Shown piece after piece: positions 34,722 through 51,773 of a stretch of 64,000 bases of DNA. Both the position numbers and the translations under genes were made by a program. The notes under the pieces are model-generated. The model saw only the letters and a list, made by a program, of their open reading frames with translations, did not search any database and was not told the DNA's origin. The number at the start of each line of letters is the position of its first letter. Within the stretch, counting starts at the first letter, position 1. The DNA is from Pikeienuella litoralis (GTDB lineage Bacteria; Pseudomonadota; Alphaproteobacteria; Rhodobacterales; Rhodobacteraceae): the NCBI RefSeq assembly GCF_037646705.1, contig NZ_JBBHER010000003.1:310001-374000 (forward strand). The letters run 5' to 3'.

Positions 34722-34951
34722 GGCGGCCTCTTTTCGTGTATCGGATCCCTCCCGCGCGCGGCGGCGGCGCCGGAAACCCTGCGGCGGATAGGGCGTTCGG
34801 CGCTTGCGAACGGGCGACTCGCCGCCACCGCCGGGCACTATGCGGCACACTCTCGATGAGATCGAAATCTTTCTTGGCGTCGGAGCATGCGCCTCGCGCC
34901 GCGCTCTTTCGCAGCGCCGCGGACCGCGTCAGGCCGACGGAGGCGAAACCC

Positions 34952-36601
34952 CTATGCGCCGGCTTGCGCGGCGAGGCGGCGTTCGAGCCGTTCCGCGACG
35001 GCGTCCCATGTCCGCTCGCGGAGCACCCAGGCGCGGGCGTTTCGCCCAAGCGCGGCCCGGAGGCGGGGGGCGTCGATGAGAGCGATGAGTTTGTCGGCCA
35101 TGTCCGACGCATCGCCCTTCTCGAAAATCACGCCCGAGACGCCATCCTCGACCATTTCAGTCAATGCGTCGACGCTGGAGACCAGGATCGCCTTCTCCAT
35201 GGCCATCGCCTCAAGCGGTTTGAGCGGGGAGACCATTTCGGTGACCGGCATCGGTTTTCGGGGCAGGGCGGCGATGTCGATCAGATCGTAGAATGCGCGC
35301 GCCTGTTCATGCGGCACGGAGCCGGTTCTCACGATCCAGTCAGCCATGCCCTCTTCAGCCGCGACCTGGTCCAGCATGCGCGTCAGGGCGCCGCTGTCCG
35401 GCGCCGCAGGGTTTTCGCCGCCGACGAGAAGCAGCCGGAAGACCCGCCCGCGCGCCCTGACCAGCGCGGCCGCGCGGATCAGATCGTCGAGCCCTTCATA
35501 GGCTTCGAACGAGCCGACATAACCGATGATCGGCGTATCGGCGGGCAGTCCCCATTGCGTTCGCAGGGAGGGATCGGCGGGCGATGGGTGAAATCTGGCG
35601 CCGTCGCAGGCGTTCGGCAGGAGAGAGACGCCGGAGAGCGCGACGCCGCGGTCCGCCAGTTCGCGCCGCATCGCGTCGGTGAGGGTGAAGACATGGTCGG
35701 CCGCGTTTGCGACGGCGGCTTCAAGCTCGCGGCGCTCGCCGTAGATCTTGCGCTCCTTGTATTCCGGCTCGAGCGAGGCCCGCGTCACCTCCCAGAACCC
35801 GCGCACTTCGTAGAAAAACGGCAGGCCCAGCCGCCGCGCGGCGATCAGCGCCGGCAGGGCGTTCCAATAGGGCGATGCGGCCATCACCCATTCGGGCCGC
35901 TGCGCGGCGAGCGTGGTCTCGAGAATGTCCGCCGCGCGGGCGAGATAGCCCGGCTTGTGCGGCTTTCCCGCAGGCGGCGTCCGCAGATAGGCGACGCCGT
36001 CGACCTCATCAGCCGCCGGCGCGTCCGAAGGCGCGCCGAGCGCTTCGACGACCTGCGGGAACCCCGGGCGGGTGACGCAGATCACGTCGAGCCCGCGCGC
36101 CCGCAGCCCCTGCGCCAGGCCGTGACCGCGGGTGGCGTAGCCGCTTTTTATATAAGGCAGGCTGCTCTGGAGCACATAGGCCAGCCGCCCCGGCGCCGGC
36201 GCGGCCCGCCTTGACCCGGCCTCAAGGCGGCTGATCAGCCCAAGGGTGTAATGATGCGCTTTTTTCATGTTTGCGACAGCCGCGCCGAGTTCGGCGTCGG
36301 GCGCCTCCGCGAGCCGCGCCTCGAGCCGGGTCGCGCATTCATGCGCGAGCGCCCCGGCGCCGGCGCGGCATGCGGCGTCGAAAAGCGCGCGGCCGGCCTC
36401 CGTGGCCGCGCCCGTTTCGAATGCGGCGTCGGCGAGGGCCGCCGCCGCCCGGATTTCGCCGCGGACCTGCAGCGCCGCCGCGGAGTGCGCAACGGCTTCG
36501 AACCGGCGCGGATCAGCCGCCGCCCGGCGGGCGGGCGCGCCAAACAACCGACTGAGAAACCCGGGGAACCGTGAGGGGGGCATCGGATCGGCGCCGCTCA
36601 A
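34952..36601 (-). CDS. GT4-family glycosyltransferase with N-terminal extension
   Basis: 549 residues, longer than the usual 350-420 of GT4 enzymes because of an Ala/Arg-rich helical N-terminal region of about 150 residues. The catalytic part is typical: an N-terminal Rossmann domain with SGYATRGHGLAQGLRARGLDV and FYEVRGFWE, a central PIIGYVGSFEAYEGLDDLIRAA, and the nucleotide-sugar EX7E region MVSPLKPLEAMAMEKAILVS. No membrane segment is seen. It overlaps wecC by four bases (ATGA), so both are coupled, which suggests transfer of a ManNAcA-type or related sugar during surface glycan synthesis. The acceptor is unknown. Confidence 0.9.
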   Translation of the reverse strand: MSGADPMPPSRFPGFLSRLFGAPARRAAADPRRFEAVAHSAAALQVRGEIRAAAALADAAFETGAATEAGRALFDAACRAGAGALAHECATRLEARLAEAPDAELGAAVANMKKAHHYTLGLISRLEAGSRRAAPAPGRLAYVLQSSLPYIKSGYATRGHGLAQGLRARGLDVICVTRPGFPQVVEALGAPSDAPAADEVDGVAYLRTPPAGKPHKPGYLARAADILETTLAAQRPEWVMAASPYWNALPALIAARRLGLPFFYEVRGFWEVTRASLEPEYKERKIYGERRELEAAVANAADHVFTLTDAMRRELADRGVALSGVSLLPNACDGARFHPSPADPSLRTQWGLPADTPIIGYVGSFEAYEGLDDLIRAAALVRARGRVFRLLLVGGENPAAPDSGALTRMLDQVAAEEGMADWIVRTGSVPHEQARAFYDLIDIAALPRKPMPVTEMVSPLKPLEAMAMEKAILVSSVDALTEMVEDGVSGVIFEKGDASDMADKLIALIDAPRLRAALGRNARAWVLRERTWDAVAERLERRLAAQAGA

Positions 36602-37944
36602 GCGCGGCCGGTGAGGCCGACGACGTCAATCACATTGCGGGGCCAGCGCGCCCTGTCGATCGCCCGGAACTGCTTGTGGGCGACGAGGATGACGTGAATG
36701 TCCGCCTCTGCGATCGCGGAGGCGATGTCGGCCTTTTCCGCTCTGGCGAGGCTGAGAGGCAATGTGTCGATATTCGGCTCGACCGCCAGAATGCGGCCCT
36801 CGTGCTGGTCGCAGAGGTCGCGGACGATGTTCAGCGCCGGGCTCTCGCGCAGATCGTCGATATCCGGCTTGAACGCCAGACCGTAGCAGGCGACCGTCAG
36901 ATCGCGCCGCGCGGCGCCCGGTTTCGCCGTGAGCTGTCGCTCCATCTCTTTCCGGACCCGGTCGAGAACCCAGCCCGGCTTCGCATCGTTGATTTCCCGC
37001 GCCGCCCGGATCAGCCGGGCGGTTTCCGGCGAGCGGCTGACGATGAACCAGGGGTCGACCGCGATGCAGTGTCCGCCGACGCCCGGCCCCGGCTGAAGCA
37101 CGTTCACGCGCGGATGCCGGTTGGCGAGGCCGATCAATTCCCAGACATCGATCTCAAGCTCGTCGCAGATGACCGAAAGCTCGTTGGCGAAGGCGATGTT
37201 CACGTCCCGGAAACTGTTCTCCGTGAGTTTGGTCATCTCCGCGGTGCGGGCGGTGGTGACGATGCAGTCGCCCTCGACGGCCAGCTTGTAGAGCGCCGCC
37301 GCCTTTCGTGAGCAGAGCGGCGTCATGCCGCCGACAACCCGGTCGTTCCGCACGAATTCGCGCAGCACATCGCCCGGCAGCACCCGCTCCGGGCAATGGG
37401 CGACGCGAATATCCGACGCTTCGCTCGCCTGCTGCGGAAAGCTGAGATCCGGCCGGGCCTCCGCCATCCAGCGCGCCATCTGTTCGGTCGCGCCGACGGG
37501 CGATGTCGATTCGAGAACCACGAGATCGCCGGGTTTCAGCACCGGCGCGATCGAGAGGCACGCGGCGCGGATATAGCTGAGATCGGGCTGGCGGCCGTCG
37601 CCGTCCGAGCCGGCTTTGAACGGCGTCGGCACGGCGATGAGGAAGGCGTCCGCCTGCTCGGGGCTGTTCGTGGCGTGAAGGAACCCATCGGCGACGACGG
37701 AGCGGACCATCTCGCCCAATTCCGGCTCCAGTATATGAACCTCGCCGCCATTGATCGCATTGACCGCGTCCATGTTCACGTCGACGCCGATCACCCTGAT
37801 CTTGCGCCCCGCAAAAATCGCCGCGGTCGGGAGCCCGATATAGCCGAGGCCGACGACGGCGATCGTGTTGAACGGCGCCGGGCCGCGCTCAGGCGCGGGC
37901 CGCGAGATAGTCGAGGATCCGGGCGCTCGCGTGTCCGTCGCCAT
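36598..37944 (-). CDS. wecC: UDP-N-acetyl-D-mannosamine dehydrogenase
   Basis: 448 residues. It oxidises UDP-ManNAc to UDP-ManNAcA in two NAD-dependent steps. The Rossmann motif VVGLGYIGLPTAAIFAGR, the VPTPF and VLESTSPVGATEQM segments, the ENSFRDVNIAFANELS helix and the GPGVGGHCIAVDPWF active site with its nucleophilic cysteine are all present, as is YGLAFKPDIDDLRESPA in the UDP-binding domain. The ATG at 37944 has GGAG seven bases upstream and gives a 56-base overlap with wecB; the TTG at 37959 is less likely. The product is the second step after WecB in ManNAcA-containing polysaccharide synthesis. Confidence 0.93.
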   Translation of the reverse strand: MATDTRAPGSSTISRPAPERGPAPFNTIAVVGLGYIGLPTAAIFAGRKIRVIGVDVNMDAVNAINGGEVHILEPELGEMVRSVVADGFLHATNSPEQADAFLIAVPTPFKAGSDGDGRQPDLSYIRAACLSIAPVLKPGDLVVLESTSPVGATEQMARWMAEARPDLSFPQQASEASDIRVAHCPERVLPGDVLREFVRNDRVVGGMTPLCSRKAAALYKLAVEGDCIVTTARTAEMTKLTENSFRDVNIAFANELSVICDELEIDVWELIGLANRHPRVNVLQPGPGVGGHCIAVDPWFIVSRSPETARLIRAAREINDAKPGWVLDRVRKEMERQLTAKPGAARRDLTVACYGLAFKPDIDDLRESPALNIVRDLCDQHEGRILAVEPNIDTLPLSLARAEKADIASAIAEADIHVILVAHKQFRAIDRARWPRNVIDVVGLTGRA

Positions 37945-39010
37945 AGGGGTTCTCCGCAAAGCTCATCCTTTCATAGGCGGCGGCGTCGGTCAGGAGCGAG
38001 TCGACCTCGGCGCAAATCGTCGCGACGTCGGTGCCGACCAGCCGGACCGTGCCGGCCTCCACGGCTTCGGGGCGCTCGGTGGTGTCGCGCATTACCAGAA
38101 CGGGCTTGCCAAGCGAAGGCCCTTCCTCCTGCACGCCGCCTGAATCGGTGAGAATCGCGTGCGAGCGGTTCATCAGATAGACGAAGTCGGGGTAATCGAG
38201 AGGCGCGATCAGGAAAATGTTGGGAACGCCGGAGAGATATCTGGTCACCGGGCCCTGAACATTCGGGTTGAGGTGAACCGGATAGACGATGTCGATGTCC
38301 GGGTGGGCCTCCGCAATCCGAACGAGCGCGTCGCAGATGCGCTCGAAGCCGCCGCCGAAGCTTTCCCGCCGGTGGCCGGTCACCAGAAGCACGCGGCGCT
38401 CCTGCGGGAGGTAGTTGAAGCTGGCCTCCAGCCGGGCCCTGAGCGCGCCGTCGTTCCCGATCCTGCCGACCATGAGGCGCAGCGCGTCGATCACGGTGTT
38501 GCCGGTGACGGCGATTTTCGCGCCGTCGACGCCTTCCGCAAGCAGATTGGCGCGCGCGCCGGCGGTCGGCGCGAAATGATGCGCCGCCAGCGCGCTGGTC
38601 AGCTTTCGGTTGCCCTCCTCGGGCCAGGGCGAATAGAGATCGCCGGTCCGCAGACCCGCCTCCACATGTCCGACCGGAATTCGTTGATAGTAGCTGGCGA
38701 GGGACGCCGCCAGCGTCGTCGCCGTGTCGCCGTGGACAAGCACGACATCCGGCCGGCGGGCCGCGAACACCCCGCGCATGCCCGTCATGATCCCGGTCGT
38801 CAGGTCGGTCAGATCCTGCCCCGGCCGCATCACGTCAAGATCGAAATCGGATGTCAGGCCAAAGAGGTCGAGCACCTGGTCGAGCATCTCCCGATGCTGG
38901 GCGGTGACGCAAAGACAGCTCTCGAAGCGATGATCCTTGAGCAGGGCGCGAACCACGGGAGCCATCTTGATGGCCTCCGGTCGGGTGCCGAAAACGCACA
39001 TGATCTTCAA
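37889..39010 (-). CDS. wecB: UDP-N-acetylglucosamine 2-epimerase (non-hydrolysing)
   Basis: About 373 residues. It interconverts UDP-GlcNAc and UDP-ManNAc and starts the pathway completed by wecC. The family start is MCVFGTRPEAIKMAPVV; TTG at 39010 gives MKIMCVFG and fits best, with ATG 39001 and TTG 39034 as alternatives. Other motifs are VHGDTATTLAASLA, HVEAGLRTGDLYSPWPEEGNR and the UDP-site LTDSGGVQEEGPSLGKPVLVMRDTTERPEA. First gene of the three-gene glycan unit; the AT-rich spacer upstream should hold the promoter. Confidence 0.94.
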   Translation of the reverse strand: MKIMCVFGTRPEAIKMAPVVRALLKDHRFESCLCVTAQHREMLDQVLDLFGLTSDFDLDVMRPGQDLTDLTTGIMTGMRGVFAARRPDVVLVHGDTATTLAASLASYYQRIPVGHVEAGLRTGDLYSPWPEEGNRKLTSALAAHHFAPTAGARANLLAEGVDGAKIAVTGNTVIDALRLMVGRIGNDGALRARLEASFNYLPQERRVLLVTGHRRESFGGGFERICDALVRIAEAHPDIDIVYPVHLNPNVQGPVTRYLSGVPNIFLIAPLDYPDFVYLMNRSHAILTDSGGVQEEGPSLGKPVLVMRDTTERPEAVEAGTVRLVGTDVATICAEVDSLLTDAAAYERMSFAENPYGDGHASARILDYLAARA

Positions 39011-39544
39011 GGCTGGTTTTCCCGTGGAGCGCAAATCGCGATTCTCATGTCACATTCGGGAATGAAGATGAAGGCGTTCGATCCTGTTTCGGCCTGATCG
39101 TCATTACATCGCTCGCGCGTGAGCCGTCAACGGATCAGCATATGAAAAGACTGTTTCGTATGAAGGTTTGTATTGTTTAGTAGAAGGGCGACTTAATGGC
39201 CTTGTTATAAATATAAATGTCACTTTATATGATAAGTAATTCATATATGAGTGGTGCTGTAGGTTGGTATATCGAGATTTCGATGGGATCGGCGTTGCGG
39301 TGGCGTGAAAATCTTTCTCTGCGAAGGTGAAAGGCCGCATCTTGACGATTGGAATGGCCGAGGCCGTTCAGATTCGTTCCGCGCCGGCCGTCAGTGGCGG
39401 GGCGGCGGGTATCTGAAGGGAAAGATGTCGGCGGCGTGGCGGATGTGCTGCGTCTGATCCGCGATACGGAAGGCCTCGCCGGGATCGGACGCGCCGGCGC
39501 TTGCATCGACGCCTGATTCCCCTTAGATCGCACCTGCCCACGCT
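39011..39544. other. AT-rich spacer between wecB and tRNA-Trp
   Basis: 534 bases with a marked AT-rich core at about 39130-39260 in an otherwise GC-rich window. The core contains a perfect inverted repeat, ATATAAA (39211-39217) and TTTATAT (39224-39230), with a six-base spacer. It probably carries the wecB-wecC-GT promoter, read leftward, and the tRNA/secE promoter, read rightward. No protein gene recognised. Confidence 0.6.
39501..39528 (+). promoter_or_regulatory. Candidate sigma-70 promoter for tRNA-Trp and secE
   Basis: TTGCAT (39501-39506) and TTAGAT (39523-39528) are separated by 16 bases and lie just upstream of the tRNA. Both hexamers differ from consensus at several positions, so this is a weak prediction. 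Confidence 0.35.
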
Positions 39545-39620
39545 AGGGGTGTAGCTCAGTTGGTAGAGCGACGGTCTCCAAAACCGTAGGTCGGGGGTTC
39601 GAGACCCTCCGCCCCTGCCA
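39545..39620 (+). tRNA. tRNA-Trp (anticodon CCA)
   Basis: A 76-base cloverleaf. Acceptor strands AGGGGTG and CGCCCCT pair over seven positions (one T-G), followed by discriminator G and an encoded CCA. The anticodon stem ACGGT/ACCGT encloses the loop CTCCAAA with anticodon CCA at 39578-39580. The T arm carries GGTTCGAGA. It lies 27 bases upstream of secE, the order usual for alphaproteobacteria. Confidence 0.97.
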
Positions 39621-39647
39621 GCGTCGGCGATGAGGAAAGGCGGCGAT

Positions 39648-39845
39648 ATGGCGCGTACGAATCCTGCGCAGTTCATCCAGCAGGTCCGGGCCGAGACGGC
39701 GAAGGTCGTCTGGCCGACTCGCAAGGAAACCATTGTGACGACCATCATGGTGTTCATAATGGCGACGCTCGCCGCGCTGTTCTTCTTTTTCTCGGACATG
39801 ATCATCGGCTTCGGGATTGACCAGATTCTGCGGATCGGCGCTTGA
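39648..39845 (+). CDS. secE: Preprotein translocase subunit SecE
   Basis: 65 residues, the short single-helix form typical of many bacteria. An amphipathic stretch, QFIQQVRAETAKVVWPTRKE, contains the conserved W-P-x-R-x-E motif and is followed by one membrane helix (TTIMVFIMATLAALFFFF). The ATG at 39648 has AAAGG upstream; the ATG at 39630 would add six residues. It clamps SecY in the Sec translocon. Downstream comes nusG. Confidence 0.96.
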   Translation: MARTNPAQFIQQVRAETAKVVWPTRKETIVTTIMVFIMATLAALFFFFSDMIIGFGIDQILRIGA

Positions 39846-39998
39846 CTTGATCGGATACGGCGGCTAGTTCGCGTTGCTTCCGGAATGAAGAGGCGCGCGT
39901 AGATTCGCAACGCGCGCCGTTTCAGTTTAAAGATGGCGCGACTGAGCCCCGCGGGGCGCTGGCGCGAAGAGCGCAAAGCGGAGAGGCGGCGACAAAGA

Positions 39999-40532
39999 AT
40001 GGCCAAACGCTGGTATGCCGTGCATGTGTTTTCGAATTTCGAGAAGCGCGTGGCGGAAACGTTGCGCGAGACCGTCGAGCAGCAGGGGCTGACCGACGAG
40101 ATCGAAGAGATTTTCGTCCCCACCGAAGAGGTGATGGAGATTCGCCGCGGCAAGAAGGTGAAGGCGGAGCGCCGCCTGATGCCGGGTTATGTCCTGGTGA
40201 AGATGGAGATGACCGACCGCGCCTATCTGCACATCATCGACACCAACCGCGTCACGGGGTTTCTCGGCCCGCAGGGCAAACCGAGCCCGCTGCGCGATTC
40301 GGAAGTGAATCAGCTTCTCAATATCGTCGAGGAGGGGGCGGAGCGGCCGCGGCCGAAGATCGCCTTCGAGGTCGGCGAGCAGGTCCGCGTCACCGACGGC
40401 CCGTTCGAGAGCTTCACCGGCATGGTGGAGCAGGTCGACGAGATCAGCGCCCGACTGAAGGTGATGGTTTCGATTTTCGGCCGGCCGACGCCGGTCGAAC
40501 TGGAATACGCCCAGGTCGTCAAGCAGACCTGA
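39999..40532 (+). CDS. nusG: Transcription termination/antitermination factor NusG
   Basis: 177 residues starting MAKRWYAVHVFSNFEKRVAETL. An NGN domain that binds the RNA polymerase clamp is followed by a C-terminal KOW domain (EVGEQVRVTDGPFESFTGMVEQVD) that contacts Rho or S10. An upstream in-frame extension to 39933 is not supported; the ATG at 39999 matches family starts and has a GGAGAGG sequence upstream. Confidence 0.97.
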   Translation: MAKRWYAVHVFSNFEKRVAETLRETVEQQGLTDEIEEIFVPTEEVMEIRRGKKVKAERRLMPGYVLVKMEMTDRAYLHIIDTNRVTGFLGPQGKPSPLRDSEVNQLLNIVEEGAERPRPKIAFEVGEQVRVTDGPFESFTGMVEQVDEISARLKVMVSIFGRPTPVELEYAQVVKQT

Positions 40533-40553
40533 GCGGCCGCTCGCGGGAGGCGA

Positions 40554-40569
40554 GAGGGGCGCGCCCCTC
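40554..40569 (+). promoter_or_regulatory. Palindromic hairpin in the rplK leader
   Basis: GAGGGGCGCGCCCCTC is a perfect 16-base palindrome in the 103-base nusG-rplK gap. It could be an attenuator or part of the leader to which ribosomal protein L1 binds to repress rplKA; the latter is known in other bacteria but not shown by this sequence. Confidence 0.35.
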
Positions 40570-40635
40570 GGACCGCACCGCTCACCGTAAGCTCCGGGGT
40601 CGCGACCCGCGGGGCGGAATGGAAAGGAGGCCGGA

Positions 40636-41064
40636 ATGGCCAAGAAGAAGATCGGCGTGATCAAGCTCCAGGTGCCCGCGGGCAAGGCGAACCCTTCGCC
40701 GCCCATCGGCCCGGCGCTCGGTCAGCGCGGCATCAACATCATGGAGTTCTGCAAGGCGTTCAACGCCAAGACGCAGGAGATGGAGGCCGGCGCCCCGTGC
40801 CCGACCATCATCACCTACTATCAGGACAAGTCCTTCACGATGGAGATCAAGACGCCGCCGGCGAGCTTTCTCCTGAAGAAGGCGGCGGGCGTCAAATCCG
40901 CATCCAAGACCCCGGGGCGCTCCGTTTCGGGCTCGGTCTCGGTCAAGCAGGTGCGCGAGATCGCGGAGACGAAAATGCGCGACCTGAACGCGACCGACGT
41001 GGAGGCGGCGATGAAGATCATCGTCGGTTCCGCCCTGTCCATGGGCATCGAGGTCAAGGGGTAA
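40636..41064 (+). CDS. rplK: 50S ribosomal protein L11
   Basis: 142 residues, normal length. The N-terminal domain reads IKLQVPAGKANPSPPIGPALGQRGINIMEFCKAFN, and the C-terminal RNA-binding domain that holds the GTPase-associated centre of 23S rRNA ends in GTVEVK-like VGSALSMGIEVKG. A clear AAAGGAGG ribosome site lies upstream. It is co-transcribed with rplA four bases later. Confidence 0.98.
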   Translation: MAKKKIGVIKLQVPAGKANPSPPIGPALGQRGINIMEFCKAFNAKTQEMEAGAPCPTIITYYQDKSFTMEIKTPPASFLLKKAAGVKSASKTPGRSVSGSVSVKQVREIAETKMRDLNATDVEAAMKIIVGSALSMGIEVKG

Positions 41065-41068
41065 GGTC

Positions 41069-41770
41069 ATGGCGAAGCTTGGCAAGAGAGTGAAAGCGGC
41101 GCGCGCGGCCTTCGAGGGCAAGGCCGATCTGCCGGTGGCGGAGGCGGTCGCGCTGATCAAGGCGAACGCGAAGGCGAAATTCGACGAGACGGTCGAGATC
41201 GCGATGAATCTGGGCGTCGACCCGCGCCACGCCGACCAGATGGTCCGCGGCACGGTCACGCTGCCTTCGGGCACCGGCAAGACGGTCCGCGTCGCGGTGT
41301 TCGCGCGGGGCGCGAAGGCGGAGGAGGCCGAGGCCGCCGGCGCCGACATCGTCGGCGCGGAAGACCTGATGGAGACCGTGCAGAGCGGCAAGATCGACTT
41401 CGATCGCTGCATCGCGACGCCGGACATGATGCCGGTGGTCGGCCGGCTCGGCAAGGTTCTCGGCCCGCGCAATCTGATGCCGAACCCGAAGGTCGGCACG
41501 GTGACGATGGACGTCGCCGAGGCGGTGAAGGCCGCGAAGGGCGGGCAGGTGCAGTTCAAGGTCGAGAAGGCGGGCGTGATCCACGCGGGCATCGGCAAGG
41601 TCAGCTTCGACGAAGCGAGCCTCGCGGCCAACGTCAAGGCCTTCGTCGAGGCCGTGGGCAAGGCCCGGCCGACCGGCGCCAAGGGCACCTACATGACGAA
41701 GATTTCGCTCAGCTCCACGATGGGGCCGGGCGTGACGGTGGATGTGGCCGACGCCATCTCCGCCGAGTGA
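41069..41770 (+). CDS. rplA: 50S ribosomal protein L1
   Basis: 233 residues, normal length. It builds the L1 stalk and represses its own operon in many bacteria. Family motifs are DLPVAEAVALIKANA, GTVTLPSGTGKTVRVAVFA and GPRNLMPNPKVGTV. It starts four bases after the rplK stop with an AAGG ribosome site. Confidence 0.98.
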   Translation: MAKLGKRVKAARAAFEGKADLPVAEAVALIKANAKAKFDETVEIAMNLGVDPRHADQMVRGTVTLPSGTGKTVRVAVFARGAKAEEAEAAGADIVGAEDLMETVQSGKIDFDRCIATPDMMPVVGRLGKVLGPRNLMPNPKVGTVTMDVAEAVKAAKGGQVQFKVEKAGVIHAGIGKVSFDEASLAANVKAFVEAVGKARPTGAKGTYMTKISLSSTMGPGVTVDVADAISAE

Positions 41771-42023
41771 GTTTTCGCCGGAGGTTGTCCGGCGGAATGA
41801 CGGGGCGTCGCCCGCAAGGCGGCGCTCATCCGGTCCGAGACGGTGGGCGGGGGTGAACCCTGTAAGGCCCGCCATAGACGGGAGACGCAGGATCGGCCGT
41901 TTTCATGGCGGCGATTTTGGCTGACCCGGGACGGGAAAGGAAGCGGACAGGCGGGAAGCCGGCTGTCTGATCTTGAGCCGGCGGAAGGGAGCGTTCCCGA
42001 CCGCCAAAACCTTGGAGAAGACT
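41771..42023 (+). promoter_or_regulatory. Structured leader of rplJL, candidate L10 autoregulatory element
   Basis: This 253-base gap contains several hairpins: CGCCGGA/TCCGGCG (41776-41794), just past the rplA stop, GGCGGG/CCCGCC (41846-41873) and GCCGGCT/AGCCGGC (41958-41982). In other bacteria the L10-L12 complex binds a leader at this place to control rplJL. I could not match the known leader consensus by eye, so the role is inferred from position and structure. Confidence 0.4.
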
Positions 42024-42539
42024 GTGGATAGAGCCCAGAAAGAAGCGGTGGTCGAGGAACTCGGCCAGATCTTTTCTGACTCTGGCGCCGTCGTGGTGTG
42101 TCACTACGTCGGTCTCTCGGTCGCTGAGATGTCGGATTACCGGGCGCGCATGCGCGCCGCGGGAGCTTCGGTCCGCGTCGCCAAGAACAGGCTCGCCAAA
42201 ATCGCCCTGGAGGGCAAGCCGTGCGAGGGTCTGAAGGACCTTCTCACGGGCCAGACGGTGTTCGGCTACGCCGAAGATCCCGTTTCGGCGGCGAAAGTCA
42301 CCGAAGCTTACGCGAAGGACAACGCCAAGCTCGTTGTTCTCGGCGGGGCGATGGGGTCGACCATTCTGGACGCGGCTGGCGTGAAAGCGCTTTCCGCGAT
42401 GCCTTCACGCGAGGAAATTCTGGCGTCGATCGCGGGATGTCTCATCTCGCCCGCCGCCAACCTTGCGGGCGCCGCTGGCGCACCGGCCTCGAACATCGCC
42501 AGCATTCTGACGACGCTGAGCGAACGAGAGTCCGCCTGA
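42024..42539 (+). CDS. rplJ: 50S ribosomal protein L10
   Basis: 171 residues starting at GTG 42024 (family start DRAQKEAVVEELGQIF), with GGAGAAG just upstream; a longer in-frame form from 41973 is unlikely. L10 anchors the L12 stalk. Conserved segments are VAKNRLAKIALEGKP and the C-terminal L12-binding helix ending NIASILTTLSERES. Confidence 0.97.
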   Translation: MDRAQKEAVVEELGQIFSDSGAVVVCHYVGLSVAEMSDYRARMRAAGASVRVAKNRLAKIALEGKPCEGLKDLLTGQTVFGYAEDPVSAAKVTEAYAKDNAKLVVLGGAMGSTILDAAGVKALSAMPSREEILASIAGCLISPAANLAGAAGAPASNIASILTTLSERESA

Positions 42540-42614
42540 ACCTGGCAAGCAATCGGGAGGCGCGGGCGATAGGCCCGACGCCGGAACCACGAAGACAAGC
42601 GAACGGAAAACGAA

Positions 42615-42995
<381 letters not shown>

Positions 42996-43028
42996 GCCGC
43001 GGCCCTTCGGGGCTGCGATCGAGAAGAA

Positions 43029-43100
43029 GGCTGGACCCGGCGCGCCGGGTCCAGCCCGCGTCGTCTCAGGCCCTCCGGCCGGTTGACCGGAAGGAGGGCC
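43029..43100 (+). terminator. Two strong hairpins in the rplL-rpoB spacer (attenuator or processing site)
   Basis: The first is a perfect 12-bp stem, GGCTGGACCCGG (43029-43040) with CCGGGTCCAGCC (43045-43056), loop CGCG. The second pairs GGCCCTCC (43069-43076) with GGAGGGCC (43093-43100) and has an inner CCGG-TTGA-CCGG stem. Neither has a T-run, so partial attenuation or an RNase processing site between ribosomal-protein and polymerase genes is more likely than full termination. Confidence 0.55.
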
Positions 43101-43227
43101 TCGGAAGACGCGGTGATCCGGGAAGTCGGCATGGGAAGCCGGCTGGTATTGGAACACCCTGTCACTCGGGACGCCGTCTCGCCGTTTCCCCACCGGCGAG
43201 AGGTTGGCGAAAGACCAGAGGAATCAA

Positions 43228-47361
<4,134 letters not shown>

Positions 47362-47366
47362 ACCAG

Positions 47367-51614
<4,248 letters not shown>

Positions 51615-51642
51615 GCCTGCCCGCTTCGGGCTGAAAAATGAG

Positions 51643-51672
51643 AAGGGCCGCGGCGCGAGCGCCGCGGCCTTT
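51643..51672 (+). terminator. Intrinsic terminator after rpoC
   Basis: GGCCGCGGCGC (51646-51656) pairs with GCGCCGCGGCC (51659-51669), extended by A-T and G-T pairs on both sides, and is followed by TTTCGCGTT. It starts about 30 bases after the rpoC stop and ends the secE-rpoC block. Confidence 0.8.
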
Positions 51673-51773
51673 CGCGTTCCCGGGCGCCGGCGCGGGGGCG
51701 CGCATCGCGATCTCGTTTGCACACGGGCGCTCACTGGCTATCATCCCGGGATGGCCAAGCGGAGGCGGGCGCG

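Noticed and set aside
39545..39620. tRNA-Trp as an integration site of a genomic island
   Set aside because: No integrase, no repeated tRNA end and no mobile genes were seen; downstream genes are the normal core block.
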